Assembly: GCA_015520735.1 (NCBI GenBank)
Contig: WAPN01000006.1
Location: 62,001-126,000, forward strand
Origin: Desulfurococcales archaeon
GTDB lineage: Archaea > Thermoproteota > Thermoprotei_A > Sulfolobales > Desulfurococcaceae
DNA length: 64,000 bases
Direction of reading: 5' to 3'
Shown: in pieces, positions 37,703 through 45,733 of the stretch
Position numbering within the stretch: the stretch's first letter is position 1
Layout of the letters: each line of letters starts with the position of its first letter
Made by a program: the position numbers and the translations under genes
The notes under the pieces: generated by a model
Told to the model about the DNA's origin: nothing
Databases searched by the model: none
The model's input: the letters and a program-made list of their open reading frames with translations, nothing else

Positions 37703-37773
37703 GGCCGGGAGTGACCCGTCCTACGCTCATACTCCCCCGGTACTCGGGGGCGTTGCGTAGGCTCCGGGGCACT
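37703..37773 (-). ncRNA. structured GC-rich element, candidate small RNA
   Basis: In an AT-rich convergent intergenic gap, a GC-rich block folds into three nested helices: GAGTG/CACTC (outer), CCTACGC/GCGTAGG (7 bp, middle) and CCCCCG/CGGGGG with loop AGTAC (inner). Read on the minus strand it has ATGA opposite AACG between the middle and inner helices, K-turn-like, and a TATA-like ACATAATAA ~20 nt upstream. It resembles an H/ACA hairpin but no ACA follows the outer stem. A bidirectional terminator is the main alternative. Confidence 0.35.
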
Positions 37774-37806
37774 CGTATAGAGTTTATTATGTTACTCCTA
37801 ATTTAT

Positions 37807-38838
37807 TTATTTAATATCTATTATGTTATTCTTGTTGACTTTGATGTTTAGAGTGGCTTCGGCTATTCCGCTACTATATCTTGTTATTCTCCGTAGACTA
37901 TCGTAGACCAGTGTTAGGACTATTTTCTCTTGATCACTTATGTTTCCTAGGAGGATCTTGTTCAGCAATATATTTTCTATCTCTCTGACTATTTTCTGCG
38001 CATCTCTAATTACCTCTTCTGCTTTCTTTCTCCCTAATTTGTATAGGTTATCCATCGCATTGTTGAAAGTACTGATTATTCTCTGACCGAGCTCATAGGT
38101 TTCCTGGCATAAGATGCAATCCTCAGGCATGTGTTTGATCCTCTTAGCAATATTCACAGCATGATCAGCTATTCTCTCAAGGTTTCTCACAACTATTCTA
38201 TAGTTGATTGCCTCAACAGGGTTCGAGATCCCGAGCTCGTACATTATCTTAATATCAAGTAGTGCTAGGGCTAGCTGTCTAACAATCATAAAGTGAAACC
38301 TATCTGCCTCGTCATCACGTTGTATTACCGCAGCAGCCAGTTCCTTGTCTTTCTTGATGAATGCGTTCAGGGCGTCGTTAAGCATGCCGTTAACTATTAG
38401 GTGTAGTCTCCTTATTGCTCTAATGAGTGGTAGCTCCTTTAGGTCAAGGAGTATCTTAAATGATATTGAATTATAGGTTTCATCGACAACCTCTATACCC
38501 GCAAGCTTAATCCTTGCCATGTTCTTGAGCTCACTTATTCGTCGTGCTAGATTCGGAATATTAGATGAGAATGTCACAGCTATGTTGTCGTAGCCAGCAA
38601 GATACATCGCGACAAGTACACGGAATATTTCCTGGTTGTCGATATCCTCTTTGATATGGATCTCTCCGCTCAGTTGTCTAGCCTCCGCTTTAGGAGAAGT
38701 AATTATTAGCTTACCTTCATGCTCATATATTAGTACATAATCACCTGATTTTAGTCCCATCATATCTATCCATTCTTTTGGCAATGTAACGATATATGAG
38801 GATGAACCCGTCTTCTGTATCTTTCTTTTCTCTACCAC
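37807..38838 (-). CDS. PhoU-family regulator with N-terminal AbrB/SpoVT domain
   Basis: 343 aa. Residues ~1-48 form an AbrB-like DNA-binding domain (KTGSSSYIVTLPKEWIDMMGLKSGDYVLI), and ~110-330 form two PhoU helical repeats with NLERIADHAVNIAKRI, the metal-binding signature. In archaea this fusion probably acts as a phosphate-responsive regulator that binds DNA itself. It is in the same neighbourhood as the PhoU/TrkA_C gene but on the other strand. Confidence 0.87.
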   Translation of the reverse strand: MVEKRKIQKTGSSSYIVTLPKEWIDMMGLKSGDYVLIYEHEGKLIITSPKAEARQLSGEIHIKEDIDNQEIFRVLVAMYLAGYDNIAVTFSSNIPNLARRISELKNMARIKLAGIEVVDETYNSISFKILLDLKELPLIRAIRRLHLIVNGMLNDALNAFIKKDKELAAAVIQRDDEADRFHFMIVRQLALALLDIKIMYELGISNPVEAINYRIVVRNLERIADHAVNIAKRIKHMPEDCILCQETYELGQRIISTFNNAMDNLYKLGRKKAEEVIRDAQKIVREIENILLNKILLGNISDQEKIVLTLVYDSLRRITRYSSGIAEATLNIKVNKNNIIDIK

Positions 38839-39185
38839 TATTGGTCACCTTGTGTCCATATAATATATACTAATAAATACAACTAATTATTTCTTTTTTA
38901 CAGATTTATATTGGTTTAATAAAACATGTTATAGTCTACCTACAATTATTTTGCATCACTGTATTGACATTGAACAGTACGTATTCTATAACCCGGACCA
39001 TGTATACGTATTAACAAAGATAATGATCCAAGCATATAATGATCAATATCAAAATATAAACAGAATACAAACCATTGTAAATCAATGTCCGAGATAACAT
39101 TATTGTAAAGACGGATACATAATGGTTCGAATGAGAAATAGAGAAATAAAGAACTTGATGTAAAACATCCGAGTAGCTATAACAG
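38839..39185. other. 347-bp AT-rich intergenic region, no gene seen
   Basis: Separates the PhoU-AbrB gene from the kinase operon end. TATA-like CCATATAATATATAC (~38858-38871) probably serves the minus-strand PhoU gene. There is a repeated AATGATC motif (39021-39027, 39037-39043) without clear symmetry. No C/D or H/ACA motif, tRNA, or reading frame of note. Confidence 0.5.
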
Positions 39186-40781
39186 CTACTTTGGTATAAG
39201 GTTTGTATATCCTAACTCAACGAGAGCAGACATTAGATCGTTCCACATAGCAATGGCATCTTGATATCTTTTTTGCTCATCTAGTGTTATTGCTTTAAGA
39301 ATTACTTTGACTAGTCTATCAGGTAATTTCTTACGTATGGCTTTAACGGCACTTGCATCGTGATCCCCTATTATGGATAATATATTTGACATTAGTTCTT
39401 CGGGTGGTGATTTTCTGGCCGAACTTGTATAATTGTGCAGAATAACTTCGAGCCTTCTATGTATTTGGACCAGATCCGGGTTTTCGATCAAAAATACTCT
39501 TAATGGAACAGGTGTACCGTAGAGGCTTTTGAGTATCAGTAAGTTTACAAGAATCCTTGTCTTAAGCTTCTGACGTGTCGCGGCATAGAACAATGTTAGT
39601 CCTAAGCTATATACATCATAATTGTATCCAGCCTTTCCTCTTATCAGGGCTAGAGGATCAGCATATTCTGGCGTCGATTTCTTTAACTCTATGGTTTCGT
39701 TGAACAAATGCGGTGTTCCAACGAAATCACTTACTAATGGGGCGTACCCATATGGTTCTCCATCGTCTTCCTTCAACAGTATGTTCTGAGGCTTGATATC
39801 CATGTGCACATAATGATTCGCATGTATCAATCCTAGGGCACCAGATGTACGTATCGCTATAAAGGCTACTTCCCTCGGATCGATCTTATGTTTTTTGATC
39901 CTACCATCCAGGTCTCCTAGATCGGCATAATCCTCGATCACTATTGGTGGACTCGACACATATTCTTCTTCAGTGTAAACATCCCTTAACACTATAATCG
40001 CTTTCGGATATAGGATATACTTCCTATAGACAAGCAGTTTATCGGCAAGAGCTTCATCGTACCCTCTGAGCATTAATGATTCCCGTATTCCCTGCCTATT
40101 AGAGTGAGCTACTTCAAGAGAATTGAAAACTCCTTTGAGCACCTCGTTTAGTCCCATTGGCCTGCTACTAATAGCTAGTGGCTTCCCCTCAATAGTCTTC
40201 TCCCTCGGCATTTTAACCGCATATCTGTATCCGAACTTATCACGACCTAGGAGAACATACATGTAGGCTCCTTTCTCAGTTAATATTTTATCGATATATA
40301 TATCGTATATCATTTTATTAAGCCAAATATACGGGGGCTTTTCCTTCGATTTTTCCTGCCTACAGTTTATCACATGTTCTTTCAGCTGATCAGGGAGTTC
40401 ATCTATTGGAAGCACGCCCATACTGTATTTTACCATTGGGTTATTAGGATATACTTCTTTTACGAAACTACTATAAGCTAAACCGCCCACTATCTGTGTA
40501 CCTTCCCTAGTCTCGTAAATCATTCCGACGATATTTGTAGAGTAGAGTAAAAGCCTTATTCTCCAGGATGAATCCGCAGCCCGCACAGTTATGTATAGAA
40601 CTTGTTCATTCTTAGCCGCGTTTATTGCTCTTGTTTTTAACTCGTCTATAAATTGGGCTAGATTAGCCTTCTTATTAGCGATAATCATTTTTTGTTTAAG
40701 TAAAATCTGTGATAATACCACTGGATCCACAAATACATTGCTTGAATCGTCTATTCTTGAACATGGTCTTAAATCAACCAA
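39186..40781 (-). CDS. eukaryotic-like serine/threonine protein kinase
   Basis: 531 aa. The kinase domain lies in the C-terminal ~370 residues: catalytic loop HMDIKPQNILL near 323-333 (HRD replaced by HMD), metal-binding SDFVGTPH near 349-356 (DFG replaced by DFV), and PEYADPLAL for the APE segment, then YDVYSLGLTLF. The N-terminal ~170 residues are a separate unknown domain. It is the third gene of a VWA-FHA-kinase run; 91 bp separate it from the FHA gene. The altered DFG may affect but not abolish activity. Confidence 0.85.
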   Translation of the reverse strand: MVDLRPCSRIDDSSNVFVDPVVLSQILLKQKMIIANKKANLAQFIDELKTRAINAAKNEQVLYITVRAADSSWRIRLLLYSTNIVGMIYETREGTQIVGGLAYSSFVKEVYPNNPMVKYSMGVLPIDELPDQLKEHVINCRQEKSKEKPPYIWLNKMIYDIYIDKILTEKGAYMYVLLGRDKFGYRYAVKMPREKTIEGKPLAISSRPMGLNEVLKGVFNSLEVAHSNRQGIRESLMLRGYDEALADKLLVYRKYILYPKAIIVLRDVYTEEEYVSSPPIVIEDYADLGDLDGRIKKHKIDPREVAFIAIRTSGALGLIHANHYVHMDIKPQNILLKEDDGEPYGYAPLVSDFVGTPHLFNETIELKKSTPEYADPLALIRGKAGYNYDVYSLGLTLFYAATRQKLKTRILVNLLILKSLYGTPVPLRVFLIENPDLVQIHRRLEVILHNYTSSARKSPPEELMSNILSIIGDHDASAVKAIRKKLPDRLVKVILKAITLDEQKRYQDAIAMWNDLMSALVELGYTNLIPK

Positions 40782-40872
40782 TTCTCACCCACCAATGTAC
40801 TAACAAATAATGAAAACCAACTACAGACTTGTCATTGGATATGTTATTTAACTACATCGTTGTTTAAGATGT

Positions 40873-41223
40873 TTATTCTTCCTCTGTTTTCTCGACAAAT
40901 GATACAGCGAGTATTGTTAAACCGACAACTATTTCCGAGCCGTCCTCTAGCTTGACAGGTTCTTTCCCTTTAATATCCTCGTTATTTACAAGTGTACCAT
41001 TAGTGCTACCTAGGTCTTCTATGTACCATTCTCCTTCTTTAAAGAATATTCTTGCATGGCGACGAGAAACGTACGGATCAGGAATCACTATGTCGTTAGT
41101 AGGATATCTTCCCAGAATATATTCTCCCGGTTCTAAGACCCATTGATTCTGCGGCATGAAGAAGTTACTCTTGACGACTGTTAGTTTTAGTAATTTGGGC
41201 TTCTCTTCCTTTGCCTCGCTCAT
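40873..41223 (-). CDS. FHA-domain protein
   Basis: 116 aa, essentially a single forkhead-associated domain that binds phosphothreonine peptides. Core residues: ILGRYPTNDIVIPDPYVSRRHARI (about 32-55, given here as GRYPTND and SRRHARI), then DLGSTNGTLVN near 70-80. The ATG overlaps the VWA gene stop by 4 bp. Placed between a VWA gene and a kinase gene, it is probably the reader or substrate of the kinase. Confidence 0.92.
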   Translation of the reverse strand: MSEAKEEKPKLLKLTVVKSNFFMPQNQWVLEPGEYILGRYPTNDIVIPDPYVSRRHARIFFKEGEWYIEDLGSTNGTLVNNEDIKGKEPVKLEDGSEIVVGLTILAVSFVEKTEEE

Positions 41224-42482
41224 TTTTTGTCACCTTCTTCTTTTTTCTCTTTTTCGATTCTTCCAGATAAAATCTTTGATATTATGCTCGCCATTTCCTT
41301 AGTTACATCGGGTGTGAATCCTTCTTCGCTAAGCATCTCCTTTATACTCATGGTTCTCGTCACGAGGTTCTTTGATCCAAGTACGCGTGTTGCCTCGACG
41401 AGTTCTTCGAACTGCTTCTCGATTTCCTCTTTCTTAGGCTTCTTACCTACATTCTCGCTCAGGGTTAGTGCGGCCTTGACGGCTCTTACTTCTGCCTCTA
41501 CGGTATTATCTACCATTATTTCACCAGCACGGCCTCTCTCTATGATGTTTAGTGAGAACCTGATCGGTCTTAGGAATTCTTGTTCATCAGTCTCTGGATT
41601 AATATATGATATCGTTATGGTTAATGCTTCGTGTGTGCCTGAAACCATAGGTTCCACGAGCAGTTCTCCAACTACATCGATTACCTCTCCGTAGTGTATG
41701 TCTCCAATGTTTACCCTGGTCTCATTGTCTATGGTTATTGATTCTCTATTGTAAATGTTTACACGTATATACGGTGATGAGACTAGTGTTGCGACTATTT
41801 CTCTTGCACATAGCTCTCTTACGATCGATGTGTATTCGTACATAGTTTTTTCGAGTGCTTCTGGGTCGTGGGCATGTTCGAATACACCGTTGACAGCACG
41901 GGCGATATCTAGGAGGAGTTTCTCGTTGTATTTCTCACCTACACCAATTACCAGAGCAGTCCCGCCAGCCTCACGGAGCTTTCTAGCCATCTCGAGTATT
42001 TTCTTGGGCTTCTTCGGCCCAGATGTAGGTTCTCCATCAGTGATAAATATTGCTCTAACGGCAGATACTGCTTTTGACTCTACGAGCTTCCTAGCCTGCT
42101 CCGCTAAGACTTTCAATGATTCGTAAATATTTGTACCACTATCTAGCTTAAGCGATACAATGGCCTTCTCGACAAGCTTCTTGTCGGTGAAAGGTATCGG
42201 CTTTAATACTTCTTTGACTTTACCACAGAACCCATATACGCCGACATAGTCCTTATCACGTATAAGCTCAAGAATTTTCAGCGCGGCCTGTTTTGCCCTG
42301 AATATCTTTTCACCATCCATAGAGTAACTGACATCTATCATTATGAGGAAGGCTACTGGCGGTGATGCACTATGTACTCCCTTGATCGATAGGATAAACG
42401 GTACTGTATCCTCTATGCCTTCGATGACCTTGTTCTTGGCAGGCTTGAATGTTGCTTCTATAAGCTTCATCGTATCACCCAT
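41220..42482 (-). CDS. von Willebrand factor A domain protein
   Basis: 420 aa. The VWA domain spans ~40-220 with a full MIDAS site: D50-x-S52-x-S54 in MIDVSYSMDG, Thr in SGTNIYESL, and Asp in ITDGEPTSGP. The C-terminal half (~230-400) is beta-sandwich then helical, ending in a Lys/Glu tail. Cytoplasmic (no signal peptide). First gene of the VWA-FHA-kinase operon, with 4-bp overlap to FHA, suggesting a phosphorylation-controlled protein assembly. Confidence 0.88.
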   Translation of the reverse strand: MGDTMKLIEATFKPAKNKVIEGIEDTVPFILSIKGVHSASPPVAFLIMIDVSYSMDGEKIFRAKQAALKILELIRDKDYVGVYGFCGKVKEVLKPIPFTDKKLVEKAIVSLKLDSGTNIYESLKVLAEQARKLVESKAVSAVRAIFITDGEPTSGPKKPKKILEMARKLREAGGTALVIGVGEKYNEKLLLDIARAVNGVFEHAHDPEALEKTMYEYTSIVRELCAREIVATLVSSPYIRVNIYNRESITIDNETRVNIGDIHYGEVIDVVGELLVEPMVSGTHEALTITISYINPETDEQEFLRPIRFSLNIIERGRAGEIMVDNTVEAEVRAVKAALTLSENVGKKPKKEEIEKQFEELVEATRVLGSKNLVTRTMSIKEMLSEEGFTPDVTKEMASIISKILSGRIEKEKKEEGDKK

Positions 42483-42575
42483 GTTGTCTTCATTATATTA
42501 CTTGTTCAAGAGATATAACTATGTACTGTTTAAATCCTATATATTAGGATGTTATCAAGCCCGTAAGAGGTAATT

Positions 42576-43391
42576 ATGTTGGATGCGAAAGAACTAGAGA
42601 GAATGGCCCGAAGACTAGTCGGGGAGGTCGCTGGATATCTGCGCGATATTCATGGAACGAAGGGATTGGACGAGGTATTAGGCAGAGGTGCCTCCGGCGA
42701 TACGACAAGGAGAGCTGACAGGCTTGCTGAGGATTTCTTAATTGATCTTGTTAAGGCTGAAGGCTTAGATGTACTGATCGTGTCCGAAGAGAAAGGAATT
42801 GTGAGAATAAGTGATAGGCCCAATCTGATCTTGCTGACAGATCCACTGGATGGTTCTCTCAACTATGTTCTCGGAATACCGGTTGCCGCGGTTTCTGCGG
42901 TTTTCTATAGCATTGATAGACCCTACTTGAGCCAGGCACTAAGCGGTGCTGTTGCTAATGTTTTTGTACGTGAAATATATAGTTTTGATGAAGAGAACGT
43001 CTATGTCAACGGAGTAGTTATGCATGAGCGCCGCGAGCTAGAATCGGGTATAGCTACTGTTTATACTAATGATCCATCGCTGTTCGTGGTTGTCGAGAGA
43101 TATTTACATGGCAGATACAGGCTTGGTTCAAGAATAAGGGTGCTCGGCTCAGCAGCTCTCGAATCAACATATGCGGCTATAGGCAGGTTTTCATTATTTA
43201 TTCATAATACTGGTAAGCTTAGAAACCTTGATATTGCGTGTGGCTATGCTATTGCTAAGAGGTTTGGCTTACCCGTTATTGATGTTGAGGGTAATAAGAT
43301 CGATGGAAGGACAGATAGTATTAGCCATCTTAGATCAATGCTTATTGGTGGTAAAGAAATACTTGATTTTCCAAAATTTCTTACGGGGTAA
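42576..43391 (+). CDS. inositol-monophosphatase-family phosphatase
   Basis: 271 aa. Metal-binding motifs VSEEKG (~70-75) and LTDPLDGSLNYV (~88-99), with a distal RNLDIACGYAIAKRFG in which Asp is the final ligand. Archaeal members hydrolyse inositol 1-phosphate, fructose 1,6-bisphosphate or both. The sequence alone does not decide. The gene overlaps the convergent peptidase gene by 11 bp. Confidence 0.85.
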   Translation: MLDAKELERMARRLVGEVAGYLRDIHGTKGLDEVLGRGASGDTTRRADRLAEDFLIDLVKAEGLDVLIVSEEKGIVRISDRPNLILLTDPLDGSLNYVLGIPVAAVSAVFYSIDRPYLSQALSGAVANVFVREIYSFDEENVYVNGVVMHERRELESGIATVYTNDPSLFVVVERYLHGRYRLGSRIRVLGSAALESTYAAIGRFSLFIHNTGKLRNLDIACGYAIAKRFGLPVIDVEGNKIDGRTDSISHLRSMLIGGKEILDFPKFLTG

Positions 43392-44484
43392 TTATTCTCT
43401 CGAGGCTTGACGAGAGTATTTTCACTCCTTTCTCGGTCATCACAGCATCTTCTTCTATTCTGATGCCGAATTCGCCGGGTATATATACGCCGGGCTCAAT
43501 AGTGAACACCATGCCGGGTTCAACCTTGGTATTCGATCCTAGTGTCAAGTAGGGGTGTTCATGGACGACTACTCCTAGTCCGTGCCCCAGTCCATGGATG
43601 AATCTCTCTTTATAGCCGTATCTTGCTATGACGTCTATGGCTATCTTCGTTATTTCTTCTCCCGTCATCCCCGGCTCTGCTTTATCGATAACCTCATTTA
43701 TGGCTTCGTTGACGGCTTCCAATGCTCTCCTCCATTCTTTTCTGGGTCTACCCCAAAGGATCATTCTTGTTAGGTCGCTACACCTCCCCTGATACTTGAC
43801 TCCAACATCTACTAGGATGAGGTTAGGTCTTCTGAGCCTGTTAGGGCCGGGTATATTGTGTGGATAGCTTGTCCCTGGATTGAAGACTATGATTGGGTCG
43901 AAAGCATACTGCGATACGTTGTACTGTCTAGCTCTATGCTCGAATATTCCTGCGAGCTGTGCCTCAGTTATTCCTTCCTGGATGTAGGAGACTAGTGCTT
44001 TTATTGAGTTCTGTGTAATTTTTATTGCCTTCTTTATCTTCTCGATCTCCCAAGGTTCTTTCTTCACTCTATAGCTAGTGATAGCTTCTGTTATATCTAC
44101 TATTTTCTTTCCCAGCTTTTCTTGTAGTTGATTTATAAGTGGTGATGAGTAGCCTATGTCGCACCCTATTTTCTCCTTCCCCGTACCTATTTTTTCGAAA
44201 AGATCCTTGTATTCGCCCTCAAAGATCCTTGCATCATTTGGCTTGATCTTCTTGGATACCGCATAGACTTCTACATCCTGTTTGCTGAGCATGTCCCTGT
44301 ACCTGTAGTACTCGAGTATTGGCACATAGACTTCTAGGTCTCCTTTATGGCTGTAAAGCACCATCACTGAGTCTGCTATGGTGGGTACACCGAGAAAGTA
44401 CTCGACATTCTCAGGAGATATGATCACGATATCATCGAGGCCCCTCTCCTCATGCAACTTGCGAAGTTTATATATTAAGTCCAT
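43381..44484 (-). CDS. pepQ: Xaa-Pro dipeptidase/aminopeptidase (M24B)
   Basis: Cytosolic metallopeptidase cutting X-Pro bonds during peptide catabolism. Seen: 367 aa from ATG 44484, where the family N terminus begins (MDLIYKLRKL); the open frame continues to 44679 but that part overlaps the divergent zinc-ribbon gene. Creatinase-like N domain, then ligands in LVDVGVKYQGRCSDLTR, HGLGHGLG, TIEPGVY and RIEEDAV, the D-D-H-E-E set. Confidence 0.92.
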   Translation of the reverse strand: MDLIYKLRKLHEERGLDDIVIISPENVEYFLGVPTIADSVMVLYSHKGDLEVYVPILEYYRYRDMLSKQDVEVYAVSKKIKPNDARIFEGEYKDLFEKIGTGKEKIGCDIGYSSPLINQLQEKLGKKIVDITEAITSYRVKKEPWEIEKIKKAIKITQNSIKALVSYIQEGITEAQLAGIFEHRARQYNVSQYAFDPIIVFNPGTSYPHNIPGPNRLRRPNLILVDVGVKYQGRCSDLTRMILWGRPRKEWRRALEAVNEAINEVIDKAEPGMTGEEITKIAIDVIARYGYKERFIHGLGHGLGVVVHEHPYLTLGSNTKVEPGMVFTIEPGVYIPGEFGIRIEEDAVMTEKGVKILSSSLERIITP

Positions 44485-44585
44485 TCCTTTTACACCGGTG
44501 AAGTTATTCTCTAAACATACGTATATATTGGATACTAAATTACTACTTACCCCTGGAATATAGAGTGTTTTGCTGGGGACGCGAT

Positions 44586-44789
44586 ATGGCCAGTACATTG
44601 TACTGTAAAAAGGATGGCAAGCCAATGTACCTTGTAGAAGAATCGGAAAGAATGAGTGATGGGAGCCATAGAATAACATTCTATTATAGATGCCCCGTGT
44701 GCGGGTATAGGATCACTATTGAGGAGATAATAATAGAGAACAGCGGGCCAAACATCATTGTTAAGAGGAACCTACGGCTTTCTCCTTGA
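44586..44789 (+). CDS. small zinc-ribbon protein
   Basis: 67 aa from ATG 44586, chosen because GGGGACGCG precedes it. Two Cys motifs: a single Cys in LYCKKDGKP (C6) and CPVCGY (about C36, C39) suggest a zinc ribbon with one ligand replaced, His being available nearby. Divergent from pepQ; overlaps the next convergent gene by 29 bp. Confidence 0.7.
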   Translation: MASTLYCKKDGKPMYLVEESERMSDGSHRITFYYRCPVCGYRITIEEIIIENSGPNIIVKRNLRLSP

Positions 44790-45183
44790 TCTGCCTCAGT
44801 ATTTTTAGCTCTTCTGCAAGCCTTCTTATCCTGTCAACGATCACTCTCCGCGGATGATATATTTCAATAACATAGGTCTCCTTGGTCCGTGGCCAGACAA
44901 ATATTATTTCCTTATCAATCTTGATCTCATCAAGTAGTTTTATGAGGAGCTTTGTTATTCTACTCGAGGAAACATATATTCTCTCGTGTACCCCGCTAGG
45001 CCTTTGTGGAGGATTATCCAGACTTTTACCGATCAATGTGTATGCTACACTAGTTTTCATTTTTCCCTTACCTTTCCGTGACGCCCTTACTAGTCTCTCT
45101 AGTTTTCCCTGTATTTTCACCCATGTACCAGATGGTAGTTTAACATAGATTCCGGGCGTGACACTATCCTTATTGCCTGTCAT
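44761..45183 (-). CDS. hypothetical basic protein
   Basis: Not recognised. 140 aa, Lys/Arg/Ile-rich; a strand-rich N-terminal half (GIYVKLPSGTWVKIQGKL) and a C-terminal helix (VDRIRRLAEELKILRQIKEK). Net positive charge suggests nucleic-acid contact. It is 49 bp downstream of the next gene upstream on the minus strand, so the two may share a transcript. Confidence 0.6.
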   Translation of the reverse strand: MTGNKDSVTPGIYVKLPSGTWVKIQGKLERLVRASRKGKGKMKTSVAYTLIGKSLDNPPQRPSGVHERIYVSSSRITKLLIKLLDEIKIDKEIIFVWPRTKETYVIEIYHPRRVIVDRIRRLAEELKILRQIKEKAVGSS

Positions 45184-45231
45184 GGCTTCTTCCCTTAACC
45201 AGCTAATTATTAATAGACAACGTGTAATGTG

Positions 45232-45531
45232 TCAAGTAACTCCTGTCCTTACTAGTTTCTCGTAGGTTCTCCAGATCCTTTTCACAGTAACGTACCTTAT
45301 ATCAAAGCCTTGTTTCTCGAGTATCTGGTAAACTAGGTCTGGGTATTCATCGGGATGTATTCCCCTTGCATGGAGGGCTGCTTCTTTTACGGCTTCTACT
45401 ATGTCTCTGCTAGAGGAGTATTTTTTCCTTGTTTTCCACCTATTCGGTTTTGCCTTATATTTCTCGATCTCATCCAGCACATCTTCGGACACTATCTCGC
45501 TATAATCGATCTCTTCTTCCACCATGATCAT
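45232..45531 (-). CDS. conserved hypothetical small helical protein
   Basis: Not recognised. 99 aa: acidic N-terminal ~25 residues (VEEEIDYSEIVSEDVLDEIE), a basic patch (NRWKTRKKYSS), then three helices with a possible winged-helix order (DLVYQILEKQGFDIRYVTVKRIWRTYEKLV). I considered RNA polymerase subunit Rpo13 because of the acidic start, but the rest does not match. Confidence 0.65.
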   Translation of the reverse strand: MIMVEEEIDYSEIVSEDVLDEIEKYKAKPNRWKTRKKYSSSRDIVEAVKEAALHARGIHPDEYPDLVYQILEKQGFDIRYVTVKRIWRTYEKLVRTGVT

Positions 45532-45587
45532 CTGACCCAGGATTATTGATCAGTATCTGGATATATAAGGTATTGGATTTATAGACA

Positions 45588-45647
45588 TGTCTGGGATGAC
45601 CGAGCAGAGACGATCTGAGCGATGATGTAGGTGGAGCGACTGGGACC
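45588..45647 (+). ncRNA. candidate C/D-box sRNA upstream of the aminotransferase
   Basis: Plus strand: box C GGGATGA (45593-45599, one mismatch), 15-nt guide region, D' CTGA (45615-45618), 3-nt spacer, C' ATGATGT (45622-45628, one mismatch), 11-nt guide AGGTGGAGCGA, D CTGG (45640-45643, variant). A strong TATA (ATATATAAGG, 45561-45570) lies ~28 nt before box C. The aminotransferase has its own TATA further on, so this is a separate short transcript. Degenerate C and D boxes limit confidence. Confidence 0.45.
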
Positions 45648-45690
45648 GCCTCTTCTTGATCGTATGGAATCATATATTACTAGCATATTT

Positions 45691-45726
45691 CTATATAGGC
45701 AAAATTGACTGGAGCGTACTGGAGGG
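45691..45726 (+). promoter_or_regulatory. aminotransferase promoter and ribosome-binding site
   Basis: TATA CTATATAGG at 45691-45699 and GGAGGG at 45721-45726, 7 nt before the ATG at 45734. These fix the start there, rather than at the in-frame ATG at 45656, which would place the TATA box inside the gene. Confidence 0.55.
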
Positions 45727-45733
45727 TAGTGTC

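Noticed and set aside
37703-37773. H/ACA guide RNA reading of the GC-rich element
   Set aside because: No ACA within 3 nt of the lower stem on either strand, so listed only as a structured element.
44485-44679. Longer N terminus for the Xaa-Pro dipeptidase
   Set aside because: The added 65 residues lack homology and cover the divergent zinc-ribbon gene start.
45656-45733. Earlier start for the class V aminotransferase
   Set aside because: It would place the TATA box inside the gene; GGAGGG just before 45734 decides the start.
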